Positions 1 through 12,300 of a stretch of 64,000 nt of DNA are shown here, piece after piece (position 1 is the first letter of the stretch; each line of letters starts with the position of its first letter). The position numbers and the translations under genes are program-made. Below the pieces are notes generated by a model. The model was not told the origin of the DNA. It searched no databases and saw nothing but the letters and a program-made list of their open reading frames with translations. The stretch is from Marsupella aquatica (taxonomy: Eukaryota; Marchantiophyta). The stretch covers positions 27,342,001 to 27,406,000 of the forward strand of contig OZ316893.1 in assembly GCA_973895155.1 (NCBI GenBank). Reading direction: 5' to 3'.

Positions 1-2914
1 TGATGCCACATGGCCAGATTTTGCTGCAGAGCCACGGAACGTTCGGTTGGGGTTGGCCATAGATGGGGTAAACCCATACAAGCAGCGACGGAAACCAAAG
101 TCCATTTGGCCAGTTCTTTTGATAAATCAGAACATCCCTCCATGGTTGGCGATGAAAAAAGGTCATGTTCTCCTCCTAGCTATCATTCCCGGTCCCGAGG
201 CTTGCAAGAATCCAGATGTTTGCTTGGCCCCAGCTTATGAAGAGCTACATGACTTGTGGGAAATTGGGGCTCCAACAACAGATGTCACCCGTGCACCGGA
301 CAATGGGAGGACATTCAACATGAGAGTCATGATCACCCATTGCACCACTGATGGGCCCGGTAATTCAAAAACCTTACAAAATGTGATTATATTGTGCTAA
401 ATGACTTTATGTCTTCATTTGGCTTCTTTTATTGTGGGAATATGATGGGGTTTCCTTGGCAGGCATGGGCACAATATCAGGCTTGAAGGTGGCTGGGTAC
501 TCAGGTTGCCCTTCATGTGGCCCTGAGTTGCATGGGAGGTACTCAGTACTATTGCACAAAACCACATATGAGGGCAGCAGGATGAGATTGTCAATGGATG
601 ACCCCATGCGATGTAACACAAGACATTGGGCACAGACTGAGTTAAGACCATGTCCTAATGCGCCTTCAGCAGAAGCTCAAATTCAAATGGCAGAGATGGT
701 GGAGGCTAAGCTGCTGAAACCCAAAGATTGTGGAGTAAACCGACGCTCAGCATTGTGGGACTTGCCTTATTGGAGGGTAGGTACAATACACCTATCAAAT
801 GTTGTGTATAGATTTTTGCATCAACTCTCATAATGCTAGAGTTTTTCACTTGATTACCATGTTGTGCAAGCAGATGCTCAAGATCCGGTGGCTACTGGAC
901 CCCATGCACATTGAAGTGAATGTCGCAAAGAATTTGGTGAAGCACATATATGGTGAGAATGATACTTGTGGAGTTCGTGTGGATGCAAAGAATGTAGGAG
1001 TTGTGAAGAGCTGTTGGATATCAGGTACATGATAAAACATCGATCAACCCTTAATTTGTAAGAAGTTGCCCGGATTTGCCTGAAACCCCAAACCCTAACA
1101 AGTTGATTCTCTTTAATTATTGGACAGCACGTACTGGGGTGACACCACCAGCCCCTTGGATTTTGCCTCGAGACATTCTGAAGGATGTGAATGGGATGAT
1201 TTGTGAGATGAAGTTCCCGAGCCATTACGGAGCTGGATTCCGTGGGTGCACAACGAGGAATGAGTACATCCCCCCGATAGGGTTGAAGTCCCATGATTAT
1301 CACAAGTTGATACAGCATGTGCTCCCTGCAGTGTTGCGTTGTTGCGATGATTCTAGAGAGTGCCACCTACTCCGACTCACAGTGTACGAGTTGTGCTCCA
1401 TTTTCAGGTTGGAAATATCTTACTCGTGGATTTTGTGGTGTTATGGGACCATAAATTTATGGTGTCTCAAACGACATTCTAGAGAGGATACGTAGTCTCT
1501 TAATACTTTACGTCATCTATAACTAGGTAATGTAAAAATACGACTCCACATACGACGTATTCAAGGTCGTATAAGTCACCCCTCTTCAGGAACGTCCTGC
1601 AGAGCGATGTTTGTAGGAATCTTAGTAGAGGGAATGTTAGTAGGCATTGAATTGGTAACCATCTTAGCCCACTTTCAGATTGGGCGGTGATATTTATTCC
1701 TGTCATGTTTTTGAGTGCCTCATAGGTGGGTATGTGCCAAGGAGATCAAGGAGTCAGAGATTCCTTTGATGAGGGAGAGGACGGCGCAAGTGATGTGCAA
1801 TTTGGAGCGAGTGTTCCCCCCAGCACTGTTTGACATGCAAATGCATTTGCTATGTCACCTGGTGGATGAAGTTGCCATTGCAGGCCCAGTCCATGCCCGA
1901 TGGATGTATTGGGTTGAGCGATATATGAAGGTGCTCAAGGGTTGGGTGCGTCAACCCGCTCGACCTGAGGGAAGTATGGCAACAGGGTTCATTATGTCAG
2001 AGTGTCTTTTCTATTCCGGGGGGTGATAGGGAGTTTGGATAGCAAAGCTCCCACAACTTGGGAAGAGGCACAAGATGATGACAATGGTGGGCTGCGATTG
2101 ATGGGTGCGGCCAAGAAGCGATCATTGGATGATGACATCTTTCGTCGACAGATCCATAATTATGTGTTGGGGAATCGACCGGAGATGTCTGATTGGAGGG
2201 AGATGTATAGGTATGGTACTCTAAAATTTTAATCGATTGTGAATTGGATTTGAGAAGGCTGCAAATCTCTAACAATCTTGTGACAACGTATTTGGCAGTG
2301 CATGGTTGGAGCTTCAAGTGGGAGTTGCGCAAGCAGGTCATGGCATTGCATCATTTCGTGTCTGGGCTTTGGAGCGCATGGAGAGGCTCTTGGCTGTGCA
2401 TGGGTCTACATCCATTCCCATTGATGTACAAAACATCATTAGAGGGCCAGGGATGCGGGCCACGACTCATACACACATGTATGAGTCAGGGCATCACTTT
2501 CGGACTTGGAGGACAGACCATATGAAGAAGAGTACTTGTAACTCTGGAATCTTCATGATGACTGATGTAGATGATGTAGAGGTTCCTTATTGTGGGACAG
2601 TTGTGGACATTTTAGATGTTCATTTTGGGTCATTTGTCACCACTGTACTAGAGGTGAGGTGGCACAAGTCGATCATGTCACCCCCAGCGAGAGCTACAAT
2701 GGTTGCGGATGAGTGTGGTTTTTATCGCGTGGACACAACCCGAGTTGCACCCACAGGGACTGAGTTTAGTGACACCATAGTTTTTCCTAGCCAAGTGGAT
2801 CAGTGCATTATGGTTCCGATGCAGACCATGAGAGGATGGTCCATTGTCATACCAATTTTCCCTCGGCGAAGGAAGGGCTTCATGGCATCTATCCTTGCAG
2901 ACGATGCGGACTGA
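1..2914 (+). pseudogene. TNP2-type CACTA transposase, 5' truncated, with a frameshift
   Basis: The product is the DDE-type transposase that cuts and moves CACTA elements. Readable exons, by homology to the intact copy at 38938-43757, are <1-359, 463-776, 874-1024, about 1063-1407, 1726-2210 and about 2290-2914, with GT-AG borders at most joins. Landmarks are IPPWLAMKKGHVLL and IPGPEA in exon 1, CPSCGPELHG in exon 2, LLDPMHIEVN in exon 3, and then the DUF4218-like block (VHARWMYWVERYMKVLKGW). The last exon is a DUF4216-like domain ending in TGA at 2912-2914. In exon 5 a run of six G at 2018-2023 puts a TGA in frame. A seventh G would restore the frame into VIGSLDSKAPTTWEE, which aligns with the intact copy. 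The N-terminus lies outside the window. It could be a decayed gene or a homopolymer sequencing error. Confidence 0.8.
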
Positions 2915-3159
2915 CACTATCCTTCACACTCTCCATTTATATGTATTGGCTATGCCCACCTTCCACATATATATTGACATATGTTTCGACGTTTGAGATC
3001 TGGCAAACTGGAGGGAGAGTTGTGCAAAGTTTCTTCTTTCCTCACTTTATAGCTAAGAACACATTAAAAAGCATTAAACCTCGGCCTTCGAACAACCTTC
3101 AATGGGTCCTAGCACGTAAACCCTTATCACGTAGGCCAATTGACACTTCGAACTTATTA

Positions 3160-3370
3160 ACGTCAACTTCAACGTCATTAGACAATCAAAGGTCCCTTAT
3201 ACCCATAATGAAGACGTTAATCTATAGTTACGTCGTAGATACGTTGTACAAACAACGTATACATAGTACGTCCTTGGTTTACCTCGTAGTAGACGACGTA
3301 GATTGTGTTACCGTGTCTTAAACGACGTAAACGTTTATTTAACCATTCTTCTGATGACGTTCAAAGTTTC
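3160..3370. repeat. ACGTCGT/ACGACGT motif cluster (CACTA-3)
   Basis: Many copies of ACGTC, TACGTCGTAG, GACGACGTAG and related words occur in both orientations downstream of the transposase. This looks like the transposase or TNPA binding-site cluster of the element. Confidence 0.6.
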
Positions 3371-3550
3371 AATCGACGTTACTCACAAAACACATTACAA
3401 ATATAAATTGCCTGGGAGGGACTTTTTATTCATGCGCTCAGAAACATACAACGTGCACATAAGGCATGAGTCTGACTCCAGTCTAAACTGATTCCAATCC
3501 TAGGCAAATGATGCTCCTCCGTCTCCAGCTGACCTTGGCACTAGTGTAGC

Positions 3551-4018
3551 TTAAGGGGTCCCTTCACCAGACCAGTAGTACTCCTCATCTGCCTTCCTCT
3601 TTTTGTACGAATCACGCCTATTGCTGGCGTTCCATTTCTTGCGGACCACTGCTTCACCAACCTTCAGCCTTTCAGCCTCAATCTCAGCTGCACAGCTTTC
3701 CTTGTAGTCATACATCACAATATCAAGTTCAGTCGGTGACAATTGACATTTAGCCAACTTTGGTGGACAAGCCTCACCATCATCATCCTTGGGCGTATCG
3801 TCCAGCATCAAATCGTCCCCTGGATGCAGCAAAAACTCTTCTGGGTCCAACTCCTTATTGCCCAGAATGGAGTACTGTACCCAACAAATCGAGATGAAAT
3901 GCACGGACTCTGCAAAGTGCTCGATCAATCCAGGATAGTCACTGAAGTGCTCTGTGACTTGTTTCCAGGTATTGGCAAGCAAGTATTTCGTCTTTGAGTT
4001 ACAAAACTTGTCTATCAC
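3551..4018 (-). CDS. Possible CACTA accessory (TNPA-like) ORF, C-terminal exon
   Basis: An open frame of about 155 codons on the minus strand lies between two subterminal repeat clusters of CACTA-3. It is Asp/Glu-rich in the middle (DDTPKDDDGEACPPK) and Lys/Arg-rich near the end (VVRKKWNASNRRDSYKKRK). That acidic-then-basic pattern resembles the tails of the TNPA-like genes in the two other CACTA elements of this window. There is no ATG at the left end of the frame, so it is probably the last exon of a spliced gene; upstream minus-strand sequence (4019-4260) has open stretches but no exon I could fix. Position suggests the second gene of the element. No catalytic motif is visible. Confidence 0.35.
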   Translation of the reverse strand: MIDKFCNSKTKYLLANTWKQVTEHFSDYPGLIEHFAESVHFISICWVQYSILGNKELDPEEFLLHPGDDLMLDDTPKDDDGEACPPKLAKCQLSPTELDIVMYDYKESCAAEIEAERLKVGEAVVRKKWNASNRRDSYKKRKADEEYYWSGEGTP

Positions 4019-4263
4019 ACCTCCACGACAAAAAAGCCACGAACAGTCTTGTCTTCTTCACCTAGCGGAAGAAAACAACAGTGGACATCCTTGAATATCT
4101 TACGTACCATAGCTGAAGACTTTCAATCTCACTCTGCAAATTCTGTGCACTATCGTACCCGTAGGACATCTGAAATCACGAATGACCTGTGCAGTGAGGT
4201 CCCAGTAGCCTTGCCCCAAAAACTCCCGCGAAAAACCTTACGCATGCCAATTGGATTCCATTA

Positions 4264-4606
4264 ACGTCGTTTCCCACATTGGTCATATACGTCTAACATC
4301 GCCCAACATCCATTATACGTCATCATAGCATAGTATCCGTTATAGCCACGTCTGAAACAACGTACATCTATACGTCGACCCAACCCTATTCTGCTACACC
4401 GTCTGGGACGACGTCTACATGTTTGCCTCGTTATAAAAGACGTAAATAGCCCTATTGGGAGATACGTTAAATTAAAGACCCTCTAGACGACGTAAAATGG
4501 GAAGGAAAGTCAAATGGGTAAACCCATTTTGGGTTACGATGTAGAGGGAGATGTACTGGGGAGTAACGTCGTGTCACATGACGCGAAAGGAAGTCACGAC
4601 GTAGTG
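4264..4606. repeat. Right subterminal repeat and candidate 3' terminus of CACTA-3
   Basis: About a dozen ACGTCGT/ACGACGT-type words in both orientations lead to CACGACGTAGTG, ending at 4606. The reverse complement begins CACTACGTCGTG, a plausible CACTA terminus. The following bases (AAA) would be the target duplication, which cannot be checked without the other end. Confidence 0.5.
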
Positions 4607-5727
4607 AAATGTAGTTGTGTATGTTGTGATGCTAGTAAGAATTTTCATCTTGTGAGGAAGAACTAACTATCCTCTGTTGGTGTTGGATTTCAGTAGTGCA
4701 GGAGTACGTACAATAGGGTGAGCAATTGTGTACATTGGCATGCTGAGGAGGAGGTTCTGGCCTGTCGGCATGGGGAATCTCAGCTTGGAAGGAAGCAAAA
4801 ATAGAAGTCAGTTTGGCTAACCTAACTATTCTATCTAACCCGTGGCCTCGAGCTAAGCTGCTATCTTTTGTTTGTGTCCGTTGTCCGTTGCTGTGGGTTT
4901 GGTCTAACCCAAATCCGAATCCACTAGCTAGCCACTATCCTCTATCCGTATATGTATGTGCTAGCCTCTATCCGTATCCGTATTAGCAGCTAGCCTCTAT
5001 CCGGATCCACTAACCTCTAGCTGCTATCCGTATTTGATCAGCTAACCTCTATGCTATCCGTATCTGCTAATTCGGGGTACACACTAACCGCGCCATCACA
5101 CTAATCAACTAAGTTCTATCTTTGTTAATACACCTCTATTTTGAGAGTGTTTTGTATTGATTTTATTTGCCTCAATGAGATCTTTCCAATGCTCTTTACA
5201 GATCCAAATTTGCTAACGTGTTGAAAGGATATGGATGCCAACCACCCGCGGCATAGCTTCTTACTTCCCTAACACACTAAGACTAACCTATGAACCACTA
5301 ACCCAAGTAACAAAATGAAGCTACACACCCAAGACATTCAGATTTCATCATGAGAACAATCACCATACCACACCACTTCCTATTTAGTTGTGGAGACTCA
5401 CTTCCCCAAATTACCACGTCTGCCTCTATGCAAGCATCTTGAAGAGCCTCCATACTCCATCTTGCTTGTCAATGTACAAGAAGGTATTAATGGTTGAGGA
5501 GATGAATCCTCTCTTCCCCAACTGCTCCTTTGTGGCCTTGACACCATCTATCTCAATTGAATCTGCCTTGGTTGTGTAGTCTTCAAGCTGAAATACCTCT
5601 ATCCCTACTCTTAACGCCATGATTGCCCTTATTCTTGTCATCTTGCTAATTGTTATAAGGTTATTGCATTATCAATACCTACTCATTACATACAACACCC
5701 TAGTTAATCATATTATAGAATAAGGGC
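4607..5727. other. AT-rich spacer with a degenerate CTATCCGTAT repeat
   Basis: I see no gene here. At about 4935-5065 the words CTATCCGTAT and GCTAGCCTCTATCCG recur at irregular 20-30 bp spacing, a degenerate short tandem repeat. A minus-strand open frame at 5426-5641 (about 70 codons) has no recognisable domain and is not supported further. Confidence 0.5.
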
Positions 5728-5907
5728 CATGTCATCAGCGTCACACAATGACAATGCTATGATTGAACTTGCCAATCAAAACTCTGTTCAAGCTTTGAAG
5801 AGAAGGGTTGCAATGCATGTGGAGCTGGCCAAGACATTGTCTCATTGACACTTGCGTGAACAGTGCTTTGATGATGACACAGACTCTTCGAGCGATGCTA
5901 AAGAATG
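5728..5907 (+). pseudogene. Small ORF with one in-frame TGA, unknown
   Basis: An ATG at 5728 opens 39 codons, then TGA at about 5845. The same frame then continues for about 19 codons (HLREQCFDDDTDSSSDAKE) to a second TGA. The Asp/Ser-rich tail looks like real coding sequence, so this may be the end of a decayed transposon gene. No family is recognised. Confidence 0.25.
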
Positions 5908-7087
5908 ATTCTAGCAATTTTTAAAATTCTGTTAGGTCAATGCCCTATGTTTGTGGAAGCCATTTTTGTTAGGTCTAGTTGTCTGTGGTCTTTTGTCCAC
6001 ATAAACTGCTGGTCATTTCTAGTGGGAGCTTTGCTGGAACTCAGCATTGTATGATTTAGTGAAAATTTGTAATGAACAATGTTGACTTTTTATATTACTC
6101 AATTATTTGTGCAATTGTCTTCTTTCAGTGCACGACAATGAACAAAGTCAAAATGGAAATTGTGCAAAGTACTCAATCTCAGTCAAAATCCACAGCAATA
6201 ATCATTGAAAGCTGAAATTAGAAAGCAAAACGCAGTCCTGAAAGGCTCCCATTCTCAAAGTCAAAATTAACCATACAAAAAGCTTTGAGAATAGAATACT
6301 TTTGTCAATTCTTGAAGTCTAGGTTGGAAATGAAAACTAGTTTTTGGGCTACTGGGTTGATTTTGCCTATGCTTTGCTATTGCAATTTAAGTAGACAAGA
6401 TTGCATGAATTAATTTTGTTGTAGTTATACAATCATGTGAAAAACAATGAAAATGCAGTTTTGAAAAGCACCTATTCATGAAGTCAAAATTGACAAGGAA
6501 TAATCCATTGAAACATGAAATTGAAGCTCAAATATAGTTTAGAACAAAGATGAGTAAATTCTCACCATTCTGTACACATTGTGCAATTCTACAACAAAAT
6601 TGAATGATACAACTGTCTACCATAATTGGTCCAGGCAAAATGTGAGAGCTTCTAGGGAGTCAAGCTTTTTGATATTGAATGTCGAACTCACTTGTCTATA
6701 GAATGAAACCTATTAAATCAGCCTATTCATTAAAAGTGTATTTTCTTTTGTTCACAAATCAGTCCTGAAATGTACACTTTTATGTCCCCAAATGTACACT
6801 TTACGAAGCCCAAATGTACATTTTTTGATACCTAAATGTACACTTTATAGGCCAAATCTTATTAGTATTATATTAATTATAATATTATTATATTACTTAT
6901 TAGTTCACAAAGAACCATGGGATAGAGATCATACTTGTAAAAACATTTCCGCACAAAGAAGCCCAGGCAAGGACCATTGATTGATAATGTGTTAAAAAAT
7001 TATATACAATTGTGTCCAAACTTACAATGAATATCCAGGGCTGGCACCCATTTTTACTATCTAATGGGCTTAACATGAGTCAGATCT
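5908..7087. other. AT-rich intergenic region with a short TGTACA array
   Basis: There is no gene. At about 6771-6852 four copies of an AAATGTACA(C/T)TTT unit occur every 22-26 bp. They are preceded at 6714-6743 by a 30-bp block that reappears, with one mismatch, at 62227-62256 beside a larger array of the same motif. Confidence 0.5.
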
Positions 7088-8124
7088 CTAAACAAAGTGC
7101 TCCTTACAATATTTATTTGAGCACGTGCCTTTGTCTCCTTTACTATCTACCCTAATGTCACGGTTGCAACTCCCTTTATCTTCAGGGAGATGAAATTTGG
7201 TGGTGTTGTTCCTAACTGCTATAATCTCCCACAAAAAGTGTCTGGGATTTTCTCTATACAGACCTGAATATTCCCGTCCTACAAATGATCTAGCAAGTGA
7301 GGTGACAAGTGCATCGTCAAGTTCCACCTCAGGACATAAGCTACATATACGGTGCTTCACAGCCCAAGGAATCTCATTGCTATTGAGGTCCAGCACACTA
7401 TGCCTATATTGTGACTTCCAAATTTTTGCTGCACATCTCTTACTAAGTTGATCATAAGTAATCTCATTTTTTGCCTTGTCTCTCTTAATGTGCAATAGAG
7501 ACCACTTTGGAGAGTTTAGGAGAAGATAACAACGAATGTCACTTGCATGTGACAGTTTCTCAAGACATGGCCAAAGAATTGTTAGAAGAAAATTGTCTCC
7601 ACGATTGGCATGCGTGTAGGGCAATGGAAATAGTCCGGTCATGTCTGGGTTGGCAAATGCCTTCAAGGGGGAGTCATCCACAAGGAGTGTGTTGGTTTCA
7701 TCATATAGATTTCCAAATGCACTCCATACCACCCGAAAATCCTTCAATAGCACATTTGCCTTTCCATTTGTAATGTCACGCCTTTGAATGCCTGTGTCAA
7801 AGGCTTCCACCTGTGTGAATACAAACTTCAGTTTCAACCGCTCCTCAACAGTGAACATCATGTTCAACATTTTCACTATTTGCGGCATCCCAGCACATGT
7901 CCAAATTGCAACGTCAAACCGGTCAAAAACCAACTTTAGAAACTCATGGAGCCCTGGCCTCTCTGTATACATGCGACTAGTTCCATTTGATCTATCCCAA
8001 TGCACTCCATTTGGGGTCACAATGTTTCTAGATTTGCCCTTGCTTTGGAATTCAAGAGAATCCCAAAGTATTTTGTTAAGATCCAAAATCAGCAACTTCC
8101 GCTTGATGGGACAAGGTCTCGATT
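7088..8124 (-). CDS. FCP1/NLI-interacting-factor-like HAD phosphatase
   Basis: This is a single long exon of about 345 codons with an FCP1-homology (NIF, HAD superfamily) domain in its N-terminal half. Visible motifs are LLILDLNKILW for HAD motif I, AIWTCAGM for the motif II region, and LLVDDSPLKAF for the VDDSP motif. Family members remove phosphate from Ser/Thr, for example in the RNA polymerase II tail. Motif I normally reads DxDx(T/V); here the second Asp is Asn (DLN), as in one plant subgroup, so activity may differ. The C-terminal 130 residues are Lys-rich with a Cys-containing tail. The best 5' border is an acceptor (TTGTAG) just right of 8124, so an upstream exon with the start codon is expected but not found. 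The stop is TAG at 7088. A host gene is more likely than a transposon gene. Confidence 0.75.
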
Positions 8125-8171
8125 CTACAAGTGCAACAAATACAACTCTTAGAAGAAAACCAAATTTGAAC

Positions 8172-8198
8172 TTTGGACTGAGATTGTCTCAGTCCAAA
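8172..8198. repeat. Perfect 12-bp stem, 3-nt loop hairpin
   Basis: TTTGGACTGAGA is followed by TTG and then its exact reverse complement. It lies just upstream of the FCP1-like exon, probably in its intron or leader. The core GGACTGAGA recurs in an inverted repeat at 11893-11919. Confidence 0.7.
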
Positions 8199-9365
8199 AT
8201 TTACAAGATTACTAACAACAAAGAAACCCTGGGCCCTCAGCGTTACTAATACAGGGAGGACGTGCGAACAACGCAAGGGTATTTTTAATGTAATACAAAA
8301 AAAAATTTATAATAAGTTTTAAAGTAGGCAACATCCCTGTATATATATTCATCACAATATTAGTAATAAGGCTCTTATCAAATACATGTCACATTATTCT
8401 TACGCAAGGGTACCCAAAATGCCAAGTACACACGTCACTATATGGTTGAGACACATAGTTATAGTCATCACCTCATTTGCACACGTGTTCATATAGTAAA
8501 TCAGACATTTAATTATTTGTTGTCTTAAGGCAAGTTTAGTTTTGTGGGACCCTTTATGGTGGGACAAATGGTTTTGGGTAGACATGTTTACCCACATGTT
8601 TAGGAGTTAAGTCAGGAGTTGAGTAAATGTTGGGAATCTGGGATTCATGGGGATTCATGGATCAACCCCACATGGACGGACAAGATTACTTTTGAATTCT
8701 CTTGAATCAAACAACCAGGTATGAGGCTAGATGTGTTTGTGTGTGTAGGGGGGTATCGGGTACTCAACCAATGTTTGTTATAGTTGGTTCAGACTTTGGA
8801 GTATTATTCCTCAATTATACATATAGTACTCATGAAACTAGAAGTTTAGAGGCATTGTTGCGAACACTAAGAGGAGAGTGCATGCCTGTTTGTATACTAT
8901 AGGAAGAACTATTCTTGTAGTGTATTAATTTTGTTCATCTATATAAAATATGTATCCTGAACATTGGGCGTAACAGCCATACAAGTCCCCTATGCAGACT
9001 CATCTATTTTAGTATGATATTTGCAATTTTCAAAATTCAAGGGTGTTTTCAATTCCTTGAAAAACTCTATTATAATTTACAAAAGGATAAAATTTAATAG
9101 GAAAAGTTAATATTTTTACATTAACAAGGAGATTTTTTTTGTGAACAAAAATATTAAGAAGGGGTACACGGGGGGTGTATGTTCTCAGGGGGGTTCACTT
9201 AATATAGTAAGAGTGAGGGCCCAGGGCAAAGAAAACCTACATACCATTTTTAGAAGCCCCAAAGAGCGTAGGTGGATATCGAGGCTCTAATTGTTGACCG
9301 TATTCTGTGAGACCGAGAAGTATTTTAGATTGGTATGAAAAAATGGAAAGTCAGACGGTTTGATC
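8199..9365. other. Intergenic region, no gene seen
   Basis: This is AT-rich sequence with frequent stops in all frames. It separates the FCP1-like gene from the 3' end of the ParB/methyltransferase-like gene; both lie on the minus strand. Confidence 0.5.
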
Positions 9366-12300
9366 TTAGTCTGAAAAAAGAGATCCGTATTCATCAATAA
9401 TGTCAACACCCAGCTCCTCTTGGATTTCAAAATTGACATCTGAAGTACTTTGTTCTACCCAATAAGGTGACATCCAAACAGGAGTTATCAATCCCAATTC
9501 TCCTCTCTTATACTCCTTCCTGTTAAGAATCGATGGAGCAGCATCCAATGAAACTTCTTGGCCTCTATTTGGCCCACTTTTCCACATGTAACATCGTGCA
9601 TCACGTTCAAGTGACCTCCATCCGGTTGATCCAACTCTATTCCCTTTTTTCTTTGAGAGAGGAAGGACAACTGGACTTCCCGAGTGTGAACAAACAAAAA
9701 CCAATTTGTCATCAGAAGCTGAAAAGAGTGTGTTAGGACAAATTGAAGCACCTGCCTGGTTGTCAACAGTCGCTGATGCACGGGCTTCTGGGGTCATGGG
9801 AATCTCACGTACTTCGAAAGCCGTCCCGGGAATCAATTCTTGGGTGTCAGCTTCATTCGAATCGACCTGCCTGTTTCCACCGTCAGTGACCAAATTGGTT
9901 GACAAACGATTTTGAAATGTATCAATGTCAATCGGTTCTCCGTTCATTTCTCGTTGCACCACATTTGGATTGAGACCATCCTTGTCCAAGTTGTCATCAA
10001 CCTCAACTTCATAGGGTTCCACAGGGACGTCATCTGCACTTGATGAAGGGCGTGGTGCAAGACCAACGTTATCATCAACATCGTAGGGTTCTATGCTTTC
10101 ACTTTGACCTACACGGTCATCCAAATTCTTTGCATACGCCACCTCTGATGCCCCATCATCTTTGATTGACTTAGCGCCCACTTCTTCAGAATTATCAACT
10201 GATTCATGTTCGGCACAAACATCCGCAATAGTGGGTTTCCAATGCCTAGAACTCCCACCACGAGGATCCCAATTTTCCTTGATTGAGGAGACCCTCTCAC
10301 AAAGGAATGAAGCATACGCTTCCACAAAGTGTCTCTCATCTTGAGAGTCACAATAAACAAAGCATTTGCGTTGCACCAAGAATGTTGTCTTCATCACTTG
10401 ACCACCCGAGAAAAATCAAGAATCAAGTCTCCAGCTTCTGACAAGGATTCAATAATCCTCTGTATCATCCGCGTGGGTTTGGCATGTGGATTCACCCAAC
10501 CACCACGAGCACCAACTATCTCAAATCGAGGGGCCATGTGCAAAACCTTGGTTGCCTCTTCTGGGGTCAGCATCATTTTTAGATCTTCGGGTTTTGACAC
10601 GTCGTCTGTGTCAACCTTCGCCTTCCCAGTGTCAATCTTGGTGACCTCAAAATCAGTATCTTTTGAACCAAAAAAGAATTTTGGCTTTGGGTGATTGGGT
10701 TTGAAAACATCATTCCAATTGACATTTTTATCTCGAGAAATTCCTGCAAATATAACTTCTTCAATTCCGCCTCCCCAACACGAATCAAGCGGGTGCGGTT
10801 GATCCTCTCGAGAATAACTCCCATACTCAATGTGAATGGTGAGAGATTTCTCTTGTCCCAATTTTCTAAGTGAGCTTAGGACATTCATTGCAAGAGGCCC
10901 CGGATGAACAGTTATGGCTACAACGATTGTAAGATTTCATGGTAGCTCCACAATGTATTGCAGAAAGACCAAAACTTCTGCTTCTGTCCACAGCTTCTGG
11001 TGATCTCGACTGAAGTCAACAATGGCAAGTGAGCACGTTGGAGATGATTCTTCTATTGCTGGTGGATCAACTGTTTTCATTAGATTGTCACTAAAGAATG
11101 TGACCCACGGTTGGCTCCGAGAATGTGTCCCTCCGCCAAACTTCTGGCAATAAATGTCATCAAGGTGCATCACCAGAGCTATTGGCAAGATTGCACTCTT
11201 CCTGGTATGATTTGGCTTCAACAGATTTGACAAAAAAACTTCACCAGCCGCTCTTCTGCATCTACTGAATTCTGCATCAACACTCAACAATGGCAGAACC
11301 TCTACTACTTTCTTCCAGTCGGTATCCGACGGGAAATTCCGTGGATCCTTGCCGAAGTAGTACTCTTCAATGAGAGACTTGAGCTTCCTCACTTTTTTCA
11401 CATCCTTCGCAAGCTCCTCTATTGAGGGTATGTCAGATTTATTTGTGGCATCTTTCTTCAGCAATGCCTTTCTTGACTTCACTTGTGTCAGGATTTTTGT
11501 GATGTCTTTCTGTGAGATCAACTCACCATCAAAGGGACGAAACATGGCAACGGTAATTGCTTTTTTGGACTTGTTATTTCCTTCCACCCCAGCTCCATCA
11601 GGAAGTTTCCCATGCAACCACATCTCACAGACTAACCGCCACAACTCAAAAAGATGGTTGTCCGCAAAAAGTAGCCAGTATACATTTCGCAAGTCCTTCC
11701 TACCCATAGTCATTCTTGCCAGAGCCAACCAATCCTACAATCCAAAAGGAAAGCTAGTCAGTTATCCCCAACTCAAGGGTTGGAAAAAAAGGATTCTAAG
11801 TGCAAAAATAGTTTTGGATTCCGATGGTCTCAATCAAAAACAAAACTCGTACTAAACATTCCAAAAGTTCCAATACTCTTTGACAAATCGTGTCGGACTG
11901 AGACCATCCGAATCCAATATAAAATTACTCTCTATGGTAGAGAAATGCACACAAAGTAATCACATTTCTTACCTGAAATTTTTGGTTGTCTTGAGCATTT
12001 GTTTTGTTGTCGCCATGTTTTGGTTTGTTTGGATTTCCACATTCAACAAACTGCCGCCTCGCATGGACAACTGTATCTTTAAAGCAAGACTGAAACACCA
12101 TCGTGCTATTGATGGCGTTCGATCTCATGGAGTGCTCAACAAGAATTGAAGACGGTGTGCGATCAGACAATATTCTGGATTTCCTAAATTCTAACTTCTT
12201 GGCCAACTGGGTGAGCTTGGCATCCTTCGTTGCCCAATCACGAATCCATCTCGCAGCTCTCGTAGAGTGCTGACCACTAACAGCTAGAAATTGGACCTCG

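Larger units (their letters stand above)
1..4606 (+). mobile_element. CACTA-3: right-hand part of a CACTA (En/Spm) transposon
   Basis: The element enters from beyond the left window edge. It holds a TNP2-type transposase on the plus strand, a possible accessory ORF on the minus strand, and dense ACGTCGT/ACGACGT motifs in 3160-3370 and 4264-4606. Such motif clusters are typical subterminal repeats of CACTA elements. The last motif runs into GTAGTG at 4601-4606, the expected 3' end of a CACTAC terminus. The other terminus and the target duplication lie outside the window, so the right boundary is an inference. The same motif also occurs in an intron of the transposase (about 1485-1590), showing that it is spread within this element. 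Confidence 0.6.
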
